Origin: Clostridium sp. | GTDB lineage: Bacteria; Bacillota_I; Bacilli_A; RF39; UBA660 | Direction: 5' to 3' | NCBI GenBank assembly: GCA_022010095.1 | Contig: CP091739.1 | Span: forward strand, 124,001 to 188,000 | Length of the DNA: 64,000 nucleotides | Part shown: positions 50,350 through 60,250 of the stretch, one piece after another | Numbering within the stretch: position 1 is the stretch's first letter | Layout: each line of letters begins with the position of its first letter | The notes under the pieces: generated by a model | What the model saw: the letters and a program-made list of their open reading frames with translations, nothing else | Told to the model about the DNA's origin: nothing | Databases searched by the model: none | Program-made: the position numbers and the translations under genes

Positions 50350-53288
50350 ATGAGATATATACCACTGAATATAAAAAAACTGAATATGATTTAATGAATA
50401 GTTTAATAAGAGTAAAAAGATCTTATTTCTTTTGCATTAAAAAAAGAGATATATGCGCTTGGTATAACAGATACTAATATGTTTGGAACAATGGAATTCA
50501 TTAATGAATGTAATAAAAAAACAATATAAAAACCAATTATAGGAACGGAAGTAATCGTTAATGATATGTATATGCTTATGTATGCTAAAAAAACTATAAT
50601 GGACTTACTAATCTATTTAAAAATAATATCTCATAAAAAAAATATAGAAGGTATGCTTGATATAGATTATATAAAAAGATAATTCAAGTGATTTAATAAT
50701 TGTTACAAATGGAAGACATTACCCTCTAGTAAGTAAATATTTTTGATAATGTTTATATAAAAATACCATACATCAAAATTGAAAGAAGAAGCATTGAAAT
50801 TAACTAATAATATAGTATATATGGATCTAATAAGATATTTTAATGAAGAAGACAAAGAATATTTTAAGTATTTAAAAATATATTGATGAAGGTAAAACTA
50901 TTGATGATAAAAATACATATATATGATAGTAATTTTTAGATTAAATATAAGTGAAAGTGATACTAATACAACAATAGAATTTGCAAGTCTCATAGATATA
51001 GAACTACCAAATAAAGAATTACATATACCAGTATATAATGATAACTCTTTATCTTTCTTAAAAGCACTTGCTAAAAAAGGTTTAGAGAAAAGACTTAATA
51101 ATAATGTACCCGATATATATAAAAATAGACTTATGTATGAATTATCAGTAATAGAGAAAATGAACTTTGTAGACTATTTCTTAATAGTTTATGACTTTGT
51201 TTTATATGCTAAAAAACATAACATATATGTAGGTCCTGGTAGAGGAAGTGGTGCTGCTTCTTTAGTTAATTATAGTTTAGGTATAATAAATATAGATCCC
51301 TTAAAGTATAATCTTATATTTGAAAGATTCTTAAATCCTGATAGAATTACTATGCCTGATATAGATATAGATTTTGATAATACTAAAAAGAGATGATGTA
51401 ATAGAATATGTAAGTGATAAATATGGTCATGATAAAACTGCTAGAATTATATCATTTAATACAATGTTACCTAAACAAATAATAAGAGATATGGGCCGTG
51501 TTTTTAAAAATATGAGAATATTGTTATAGATAATATATGTAAAAACTATTAATGATGAAAAAGAGATTTTTATAACACTTAGAGATAATAAATCATTCAT
51601 GAATCTTGTAAGTAGAAATAATAATATTAAGTATTTAGTAAATTGTTGTTATAAATTATGTGGTCTTAAAAAGAATACAAGTATGCATGCAGCTGGTGTT
51701 GTTATAAGTGATGTATCTCTTTATAATTTTATGCCTTTATATAAAAAGTAATAATGTTATACTTACAGGTTATAGTATGGAATATATTGAATCTTTAGGA
51801 CTTTTTAAAAAAATGGATTTCTTATCTATAAAGAATCTTAATACTATATCTAATATAGTAAATGATATTAAGAAAGATAATATTGATATTGATTTAAATA
51901 ATATACCACTTAATGATATAAATACATTGAATTTATTTAAGAATGCTTATACTACAGGTATATTTCAATTTGAAAGTAGTGGTATGAAAAAAATTTCTTA
52001 AGACAACTTAAAGTAGATAATTTTTAATACTTTAGTTGATGCGATAGCTTTATATAGACCTGGTCCTAGAGATATGATAAGTGAATACATATTAAGAAAA
52101 GAAGGCAAAAAGAAAGTAACTTATCTTGTAAGAGAATTAGAGCCAATACTTAGAAGTACATATGGCATTATTATTTATCAAGAACAAGTACTTGAAATAT
52201 TAAGAATAATTGGTGGATATACTTATGCAGAAGCTGACCTTATAAGAAGAGCAATGTCTAAAAAAAGAAAGCAGATGTAATAGAGAAAAAAATAAATCTA
52301 AATTTATAAGTGGTGTTATAGAACATGGTTATGATGAAAAAAAGTAGGAAATGAATTATATGATTTAATTATAAAATTTTTCTTCATATGGATTTAATAA
52401 ATCACATTCAGTAGTGTATTCATTAGTCGCATATCAAATGGCTTATCTAAAGAGTAATTATACTAAATATTTCATGAGAAACTTACTTAATATGAATATA
52501 TCCAGTGATAAGATAAAAAGATTATATTGAAGAATCTAAAAAAACTTGGAATACGTTTCTTAAAAAGTAGATATAAATAGAAGTGATAAAAGAATTTGTA
52601 ATATATAATAATTATCTTGTATTACCATTTAATTCAATAAAGAATATATCTAATATAGTAAGTGAAGATATATTAAAAAGAGAGAAATAAAGACAAATTT
52701 AAATCATTTAATGACTTTATGATAAGATGCTATGGTAAAAAAATATTAATAAAAAGAGTAGTTATATCATTAATATTATGTGGTGCTTTTGATAGTTTTA
52801 ATATTAATAAGAAAGCAACAATAGAAATACTCGATGAAATAATTAATTATGCTATGTTATGTAAAGATTTAGGTGTTGTTATGGATAATGCTCCTATAGT
52901 GAATAATATTGAAGATTATGATTCTATTGAAACAATTGATAATGAAATTAATAATTATGGATTCTATTTATCAAAAACATCCTGTTACTAAATATATAAG
53001 AGAAGGTTATATTAAATTAAATGATATATCTAAATATTATAATAAAGTAATAAGTCTTATATTATTTTTTTAGAAGATACTAGAATGATAAAAAAACACG
53101 TAATAATGATAATATGTGTTTCTTGAAATTTAGTGATGAATATGGTAGTATAGAGGCCGTAATGTTTAGTGATGCCTTGTTAAAAGTTACTGAACTTAAT
53201 AAAAATAAAGTATATAAAGTTAATGCTAAAGTAGAAAAAAAGAGATGAATCATATCAGTTAATAGTATATGGTATGTTTCAAATATGA
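50350..53288 (+). CDS. dnaE: DNA polymerase III alpha subunit DnaE, frameshifted
   Basis: Replicative polymerase of the DnaE class. The PHP domain opens it ([29 protein letters not shown]). Palm: [18 protein letters not shown] and [18 protein letters not shown] with the catalytic Asp pair; then [35 protein letters not shown] after correction, [15 protein letters not shown] and [13 protein letters not shown]. The tail has the helix-hairpin-helix region and an OB fold ([18 protein letters not shown]), then stops at IVYGMFQI. About 980 residues, shorter than Bacillus DnaE (1,115), mostly through a reduced PHP region and missing tail. At least twenty shifts; the best piece is 50923-51396. Confidence 0.92.
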
Positions 53289-53463
53289 GATGTGATATAG
53301 CAAGTAATAAAAAAAGAATATTCTATCAAAAAAATATAAATGATACTTGTTTTTAGTGAAATTTTTAAGGTAACTAGAATATAAGTCAAAGTTTTTAAAA
53401 AAAATTTTATCTAATATATGAATATTATTCATCAAGTCAAACATGTATAAGAACAAAAAATAG

Positions 53464-53578
53464 GGTAGCGACTATTGGAATTTAAGTCTATATAAGAAGT
53501 CACGTTAGTGGTTCTATGAAGTAGAAATTTGGAATCGTGAGATTTCAAAGGTAAATTTTAATTTGTCTTTTTGTTCAA
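53464..53578 (+). ncRNA. Repeated noncoding element, copy 2: possible IS200/IS605-type omega-RNA/right-end relic
   Basis: Shares GGTA, GGAATTTAAGTCT, AGAAG, TTAG, TCTATGAAG and AGAAA with 24273-24336 in the same order and spacing. After the shared block comes a hairpin, GAAAT with ATTTC (53523-53547), and AAATTTTAATTTGTCTTTTT. The region between dnaE and the secA-like gene is otherwise empty. No tnpB frame or remnant can be seen beside it. See the first copy for the reasoning. Confidence 0.5.
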
Positions 53579-53588
53579 AAATTTTTTT

Positions 53589-53624
53589 AGAAAGATCGAC
53601 CTCATCATATTCGATCTTTTTTTA
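53589..53624 (+). terminator. Terminator downstream of the repeated element
   Basis: AAAGATCGA (53591) and TCGATCTTT (53611) pair perfectly around 11 bases and are followed by T residues. Confidence 0.85.
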
Positions 53625-53813
53625 ATTTCTAATTTATCTAAATTTTTTTCTTTCCAATAAATATTTCAGCAACTTTATATGGCGTTCATTACCCATGTGT
53701 TTATGACCTATATTATAAATCAAAATTCAATTAAAAACAGTTGAAAATTTAATTTTTTTATTGAAAAAAATTACTTAAAATGATATTATTTATATAGAAA
53801 AATAGGTGATAAT
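53625..53813. other. Gene-free stretch before the secA-like gene
   Basis: About 190 AT-rich bases. Apart from an AATAGGTGATA ribosome site at the very end and possible -10 boxes (TATTAT at 53784), I see nothing in it. Confidence 0.4.
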
Positions 53814-56389
53814 ATGAGTTTTACTGACAAAATATTTGGTAGTTATACAAGAAATAATCAAAAAGAGAATTAAAGAACTTGTTAGAGAAGTTAAAAAAAT
53901 AAGGTTAATTCTTACAAAGGAAGTAACATAACTTCTGCTGAAATTAAAAAGAAGAAGTATTAATTTAATGAATGAGATAAGAAGTGGTAAGAGTAGTGTT
54001 GATGATAAATTAATAGAGGCTACTGCTTTATGTTATCTTGCGACTGAAAAGTCTATTGGCATAAGTCTTTATGATGTTCAACTTGAAGCAGCACTTGCGA
54101 TGAAGGAAGGATGTATTGCTGAAGTTAAAACTGGTGAAGGTAAAACATTCATTCAAATAATTGAAGCATATCTAAATGCATTAGACGGAAAAGGTGTACA
54201 TGTTATTACAGCAAATGATTATCTTATTGGAAGAGACCTTGAAGAAACAAAACCAGTTTATGATTTACTTGGACTTACTTCAGGAGTAGTTTATGGTAAT
54301 GATAAAATGACTCGTGATGAAAGACGTGAAATATATAAAAGTGATATAGTTTATGGTACTGCTAAAACTTTAGCATTTGATTATTTACTTGATAATACAG
54401 TTACTAAAAAAAGGAAGATAGAGTATTTAACTTACCTGATAAACACGATAAAAAAATTATGGTAAAAACATTTAATTATGCGATTATAGATGAAGTTGAT
54501 AGTATTCTTTTAGATGATGCGACAGTACCTCTTATTATAAATGGAGGTTATCCAGGTCAAAAGAAAAGCGATATTGGAGAAGAAGAATTTAAAAGAAGAA
54601 ATGAACTTAATAGAGAAATGTATAGAAAAGCAATGTTACTTGCTGATACTCTTACATGCAAAAATAGAGCCACAAGATGAGCTTGATAAGAAAAAAAGAA
54701 ATAAGATTCAAAGAAGATTGTTTGTTATATCAAGATAGCCAAAAGAGTAATATTTAGTGAAAAAAATTATATAGAAAAATATATGGTGATAAAGATGTAT
54801 CTAAATTAAGTCTAGAAGAACAAGAGAATCTTATGAATTTCACTGTTGCAGTAGAAAATTGTATTCTTGCTAAATTTTATTATAAAAAAATGGTGAACAC
54901 TATGTACTTAGTAGTGTTCCTGTAAAACCTGGAAAGAAACCTCGTAAAGAAATTGTCTTAATTGATGAAAGTACAGGTAGACTTACACCTGGTAGAAGAA
55001 AAGGCCATGGTATACATGAAGCACTTGAAGCAAAAGAAGAATTACTTGCTAAAGGTAAAAGCTATCATGTTGCGATACAAAGTCCAACTGTTACTACTGC
55101 GACGTGTACATATCCAGACTTTATGTCAAGATATAAAAGTGGTATAAGTGGTATGACAGGTACTAGTAATATTGAAGAATTTAATCAAATATATAATCTA
55201 CCTACATATGAAGTACCAAGTAGACTTCCAAATATAAGAAAAGATTTAAAGGAAAGCGTTTATCTTACTAAGAACGCTAAATATAAAGCAATCGTTGAAG
55301 AAGTATTAAAAGCAAATGAAACATTACAGCCTGTACTAATTGGTACTACTAGCGTAGAAGAAAGTGTTATTATAAGTAAAATGCTTGAAGAAGCAGGAAT
55401 AAGACACCAATTATTAAATGCTGTTAATAATGAAAATGAAGCAGGTATTATTGAAAATGCTGGTATGAAAGGTAAAGTAACTGTTGCGACTAATATGGCA
55501 GGTCGTGGTAGTAATATAAGACTAGGCAAAGGCGTAAAAGAATTAGGTGGCCTTTATGTAATTGGTACATCAAGAAATAATAATGAAAGAATTGATTACC
55601 AACTTCAGCGGTAGAGCAAGTAGACAAGGAGAACCTGGTAAAACAAAAATATTATTGTTCACTTGAAGATGATTTAGTTAAGACAAGAGGAAGTGAAGAA
55701 TTATTTAATGCAGACATCTTCTCTTGTTAAAGATAAAGACAAAGAAATCACCAATAAAAAAAATATAATTAAACTTGTAGATAGATGTCAAAAAAAGCAC
55801 AAGAAGGATTTGAAGAAAAAAAGTAAGAGTTACAAGTGAAAAAGTATGGTAAAAGTAATGACTACTCAAAAAGATTTAATGTATAAACAACGAAATATGA
55901 TTCTTGATACTCCTACAGTCAAAACATTATTTGATAGAATAGTTCCCTCATACACTGATTACTTAGTAAATAATTGTTCACTTGATGAAATAAATAGTAG
56001 TTTAGATGGAATAATTGATACTAAAGGACTAGATACTACAAGTAAAAGAAAGTTTAAGAGAATCAATAAATTCACTTGTACTTTCAAAGATAAAAGGAAG
56101 TATATCACGTGAAGATAATAATGAAAAAGTAAGAAAGAATATGTTAAATGTAGTTGATTCTTATTGGATAGATCATTTAGATAAATTAGAAGATATTAAG
56201 AAACAAACATCATATTATACATTATCAGGAATGGATCCATTTAAAGAATATGAACATGCAGCTAATAGTGAATTTATCAATCTAAATCCTAAAATACAAG
56301 CAGATTTCTTATTATATGCGACTAATCCTGATTTAAAGTTTGGTAAAACAATAGATCCTAAATTGGAAGGTGGAATGTATTTAAAATGA
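53814..56389 (+). CDS. Divergent SecA (SecA2-like) preprotein translocase ATPase, frameshifted
   Basis: Drives export through Sec[17 protein letters not shown] starts it; NBD1 has [30 protein letters not shown] (Walker A) and [19 protein letters not shown], then [37 protein letters not shown], and NBD2 with [37 protein letters not shown] and [16 protein letters not shown]. The last parts depart from housekeeping SecA (DIxLG, TERHESRRIDNQLRGR) and there is no C-terminal zinc motif. About 850 residues. This fits an accessory SecA2, though without the rest of the genome it might be the only SecA. Overlaps the next gene by four bases. Shifts are many; clean pieces 53968-54465 and 55123-55614. Confidence 0.85.
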
Positions 56390-56863
56390 AAAATATATTA
56401 AATGTAATTAGAATACTAATAATTATATATTTAATAGCTTTCACTGCAATAATGGTATCAATGTATACAAAAAAAGAAAAGTTTATAAAGATATGTTTCC
56501 AACCATATTAGGCTATACATATATTAAAGTAGATAGTGATATTTATGAACCAGATATCAAAAAGAATAATATTATTATACTTAAAGAAACAAAAGCAATA
56601 GATGTGAATGATTATGTGGTATATAAATATACAAATACAACAAAAACTTGGAAAAAGTAGAAAAAAAGTAGACAAATACAATATATATGTTAAAGATGAT
56701 AATGGAGTACTTAATGAATATAATCTTCAAAATGTATATGGCAAGATGGTTTATAATAATGATACATTTAGTAAAGTAATGAATATTTTAACTAACTGGA
56801 TAGTTCTAGTAATACTTTTTATTTGTAGGAACTCTTCTTCCAGAATTGATATTTAATAATTAG
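56386..56863 (+). CDS. Signal-peptidase-like membrane protein lacking the catalytic serine, frameshifted
   Basis: Start overlaps the secA-like stop (ATGA). Corrected text: RILIIIYLIAFTAIMVSMY (first membrane helix), FPTILGYTYIKVDSDIYEP, NNIIILKETKAIDVNDYVVY, then LQNVYGKMVYNNDTFSK and a last helix ILTNWIVLVILFFVGTLL. The plan helix, beta domain, helix, with the pieces 'vxSxSMxPxIxxGDxxxxK...vxDvvvY' and 'yGKvv', is that of SipW-type signal peptidase I. At the place of the active SGSM the protein has DSDIYEP, and no Lys/His partner is clear. It may be an inactive helper. About 157 residues. Shifts near 56475, 56655 and 56820. Confidence 0.5.
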
Positions 56864-56889
56864 TATCAAAATAGATACAATGTAAACAT

Positions 56890-56931
56890 GTGAGATTTAT
56901 ATGTATATAATATGTAAATCTCTTTTTTTAT
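56890..56931 (+). terminator. Terminator of the secA-like operon
   Basis: GAGATTTA-AT and AT-TAAATCTC pair around an AT-rich loop, followed by seven T residues. Confidence 0.8.
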
Positions 56932-57081
56932 TTTTAATTTTAAAGGATAAATTATAATTTACTAAATGTATCAAGCGTAAAACATTAATTTTTTATGACA
57001 AATAAATGTAAATATAAAAATTAGTAATATTATATAAATTTACTCATATATTTTTATTAGAAATTAGAAAGTGGGTAAAAT

Positions 57082-58566
57082 ATGGATAAAAAGTGAAATT
57101 ATCAAAAGTTTAGGTAAGAAATCAAATGGAGAAATTTATTTAGGAGTAGTAGGTGCGGTTAGAACTGGTAAAAAGTACATTTATAAAGAAATGTATTGAA
57201 ACATTAATTCTTCCATATATGGATGATGATATTGAAAAAGGAAAAGATGTATGGATGAAGTGCCTCAAACTGCTCAAGGTAAAACTATTATGACAGTTGA
57301 ACCAAAATTTGTACCATCAAGTGGAGCAACAATTAATATTGATGGTCTTGTTACTAATATTAAACTCGTTGATTGTGTAGGATATGTCACTCCTGAATCA
57401 ATTGGTTATGAAGATGAACTTGGTAATCCTAGAATGGTTAAGACACCTTGGTTCCCTGAAGAAATACCTTTTGTAGAAGCTGCTTCAATTGGCACTGAAA
57501 AAGTCATAAGAGACCATGCGACAATAGGTATAGTAGTATCAACCGATGGTTCAATACTAGGGCTTCCAAGAAGTAATTATGTTGATGCTGAAGACAAAGT
57601 TATAACAGAGTTAAAAGGAATAAACAAACCTTTCATAGTTATTATGAATAGTACACATCCAAATAGTCCTGAAACAAAAGCGCTCGCAAATGCACTATCT
57701 CAAAAACATAATGTTCCGGTAATACCAATAAGTGTAGAAGAAATGAACATTGATGATATAACAAATGTACTAAAAGAAGCATTATATGAGTTCCCCTGTT
57801 TCTCATATTGAATTTAAGATACCAGATTGGGTAGGTGTACTTAAAAATACTCATCCATTAAAACAAGAATTTATAAATAAAATGAAAGAATCAGTAATTA
57901 ACGTGGATAAACTTCGTGATGTAGAAAACATTAATATTAATTTAGAAGATACAAAAGAAATCACTAAAGCATTTGTTTCATCACTTGATACAGAGAATGA
58001 TTTAGTAACAATAACACTAGAAGCAGATGAAAAACTTATTTAATGATATATTAAAAAGATGTAGTTGGTTCTAGTATTAATAGTAAAGGTGACTTATTAA
58101 AAGTATTTCAAGATGTTAGTGAAGGCAGAAGTGAATATGAAAGTATTAAGGGTGCTTTAAAGCAAGTATATCAAACTGGATATGGTATTGTTCTTCCAAG
58201 AGTAACAGATATGAAGCTTGAAAAACCTGAAATCATTAAACAAGGTGGTAGATTTGGAATAAAACTTAAAGCAAAAGCATCAAGCGTTCATATGATAAAA
58301 GTAGATGTAGAAAGTAGTTTTGAACCAATTATAGGTAGTGAAATACAAAGTAAAGAATTAATAGATTACATTATGAAAGATAATGAAAACCCTGAAAAAA
58401 ATATGGGAAAGTGAGATATTTGGTAGAAGTCTAAATGAAATAGTTCAAGAAGGTATACAAGCTAAATTATCATTATTACCAGATTCAGCTAAATTTAAAT
58501 TATCAAATACAATAACTAAAAATGGTAAACAAAGGAAGTAATAATTTAATCGCAATAGTCTTGTAA
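57082..58566 (+). CDS. spoIVA: Stage IV sporulation protein A (coat-assembly ATPase), frameshifted
   Basis: Polymerises around the forespore to form the basement layer of the coat. Corrected text: GEIYLGVVGAVRTGKSTFIK (Walker A), DEVPQTAQGKTIMTVEPKF, VKLVDCVGY-type switch (TNIKLVDCVGYVTPESIGY), RMVKTPWFPEEIPFVEAASI, GTEKVIRDHATIGIVVSTDG and ELKGINKPFIVIMNSTHP. The middle domain is followed by VYQTGYGIVLPRVTDMKLEK and a C-terminal domain ending in NNLIAIVL, which replaces the usual 'ICIL' hydrophobic tail. About 490 residues, normal length. Shifts near 57092, 57172, 57245, 57790, 58037, 58400 and 58525. Partner of the SpoVID-like protein at 7674. Confidence 0.95.
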
Positions 58567-58582
58567 ATAAGACTATTTTTTT
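58551..58582 (+). terminator. Terminator after spoIVA
   Basis: AATAGTCTT (58554) and AAGACTATT (58569) pair around six bases including the stop codon; seven T residues follow. Confidence 0.88.
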
Positions 58583-58631
58583 ATATAATAAATATATAAA
58601 ATAAGTTCAAATAGAAAGTAGGTAAAACATT

Positions 58632-59366
58632 ATGAATGAAAATAATGAAGTGACAAATGATGATTTAAAAAGTAGAAGACGTACCAGAAATAGAAGAAAT
58701 ACCAGATGTACCATTAGAAGTACAGGACATTAGTGATTCTGTTCAAGCAAACGAAAAACAATAATAATATAAATACAGCTATATTAGAAGAAAATAAAGA
58801 AGAAACACCAAGTGAAGTAAATAATTCTACCAAAATAAACGATTCTACTGAAGAAAAAGTCACTTGAAGAAACTAAAGAAGAAGATACTAAAGAATCTAG
58901 TGAAGTAAAAGCAGAACAAGAGATAGATGTAGATGCGACTGTTCTAACAAATGAAGAAGTTAAAAATGTTAATAGTGATATGATAACTGCTCCTCAAGAA
59001 AATGTTGAATTACCTAAAATAGAAGCAGAAGTGATAACACCAATTAATGAATCAAAATCAATTGAAAAAAATCAAAAGAAAAAAAGAAAAAAAACATCCA
59101 ATAAAAAAATAATTATAAATATAATTATATGGATTGTAGTTCTAGGTTGGGCAGGAATATTAGTATTTGATTTTATAAATGTAATAAGTGAAAAAGAACC
59201 GATGTTTTGCTTAGAAAAGTCAACTGAAAAAACAAGCGATGGAACAATAGATAAATGTGAAGGCGTAGGATACAACGTATATAAATATGATTATGGTAGC
59301 ATTAAATATATAGAATTTGTACCATTTTGGAGCAAACCTAAAACATTAGAACAATTACAAAAGTGA
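58632..59366 (+). CDS. Acidic single-pass membrane protein, unknown, frameshifted
   Basis: About 245 residues. The first 145 are acidic and low-complexity (EDVPEIEEIPDVPLEVQDI; EETPSEVNNST-like text). A Lys patch (KNQKKKRKKTSNKK) precedes one membrane helix, IIINIIIWIVVLGWAGILVF, and an outer domain of about 60 residues with two Cys (FCLEKSTE, DKCEGVGYNVYKYDYGS) that may form a disulfide. Its role is unknown. It has a ribosome site (AAAGTAGG) and its own terminator. The position after spoIVA may be chance. Shifts near 58667, 58760, 58858; clean from 58980. Confidence 0.5.
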
Positions 59367-59400
59367 AAGAAAATATAAAAATTCTTTCATTTTTTTATAG
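59362..59400 (+). terminator. Terminator after the acidic membrane protein gene
   Basis: GTGAAAGAA (59363) and TTCTTTCAT (59382) pair around ten A/T bases; seven T residues follow. Confidence 0.8.
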
Positions 59401-59445
59401 TGTTTTTAAACTTTTTCCCTTATATAAATAATAGGGAGGTATAAG

Positions 59446-59637
59446 ATGTATAAATATATAAGATGTTATAAACTTGGTTACGAAGAAGGATATCAAAAAG
59501 CACTTGAAGATAGAGAGAAGTCTAAAATAAAGAAATTTATAGATATAGATGACTATTTAATAATGGCAAAATTATATGATATAGGATTTATAAATGGATA
59601 TAATAATTGTTTAAAAAAACTTTTTGCTTTAAAATAA
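59446..59637 (+). CDS. Small soluble protein, unknown
   Basis: An intact 63-residue frame after a good GGGAGG site: MYKYIRCYKLGYEEGYQKAL, then EDREKSKIKKFIDIDDYLIM and YDIGFINGYNNCLKKLFALK. The two halves each hold a 'GY..GY/NGYN' turn flanked by helices, like a duplicated short motif. No membrane segment. It lies just ahead of a pilin-like gene. No family recognised. Confidence 0.5.
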   Translation: MYKYIRCYKLGYEEGYQKALEDREKSKIKKFIDIDDYLIMAKLYDIGFINGYNNCLKKLFALK

Positions 59638-59673
59638 TAAATATAGTATAATATTATTAAAGTAGGTGGTTAT

Positions 59674-60136
59674 ATGAATAATCAAGGATTTACATTAATG
59701 GAATTATTAGTTGTAATAGTAATACTTGTTATTACTAGTGTATCATCAACAATAATATTTAATACAGCATCTTCTAGTACTGAAAAAGAAGATTTAAAAA
59801 GACTATATGCTAGTGTGCAAAGAACTGGTGAAGTATATTTAGATTTAAATGATTCATGGATGAACTCATTCAATGAAAAAGGTGAAGTATATTTAAAAGT
59901 TAGTGAACTTGAAAAATGCTAATTACTATAATGCAACATATGAAGGAGTTAAAACAAAAGATAAAAATATCACCAAATTACTTTTGTAAAAAAATATTCA
60001 TAAACAAAAAGTAATGGAAAAAGACTATGTTGATTCATGCATAATTAATTATGATAGTAATGATAATCCTATTTGTATAGCAGATAAAGAAGGTAATAGT
60101 GAATGTGTTTATTCTACTAAATGTACTTCTTCATAA
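59674..60136 (+). CDS. Prepilin-like protein, frameshifted
   Basis: AGTAGGTGG precedes the ATG. MNNQGFTLMELLVVIVILV is a textbook prepilin leader: Gly-1, Phe+1, Glu+5 and a hydrophobic helix. The mature part has TASSSTEKEDLKRLYASVQ, GEVYLDLNDSWMN and, after shifts near 59920 and 59985, YYNATYEGVKTKDKN, VDSCIINYDSNDNPI and a Cys-rich end ECVYSTKCTSS. About 155 residues. Fourth prepilin-like gene of the window, 47 kb from the other three, and alone in its unit. Confidence 0.75.
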
Positions 60137-60163
60137 CACAAACAAATATTTGTAAAAAAAGTA

Positions 60164-60193
60164 TTGACAAATAAACAATAAATATTATATAGT
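60164..60193 (+). promoter_or_regulatory. Promoter of uvrA
   Basis: TTGACA (60164) with TATAGT (60188) at an 18-base spacing. GTGAGGG and the uvrA ATG (60251) follow. No SOS box was recognised. Confidence 0.55.
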
Positions 60194-60250
60194 TAGATAC
60201 GTATAATATTTTTTTATTGTGATAAAAAAATATTTGTAGTGAGGGAATGT

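Noticed and set aside
54962..55147. Plus-strand 61-codon frame inside the secA-like gene
   Set aside because: Out-of-frame shadow; the secA frame through the same bases gives [18 protein letters not shown].
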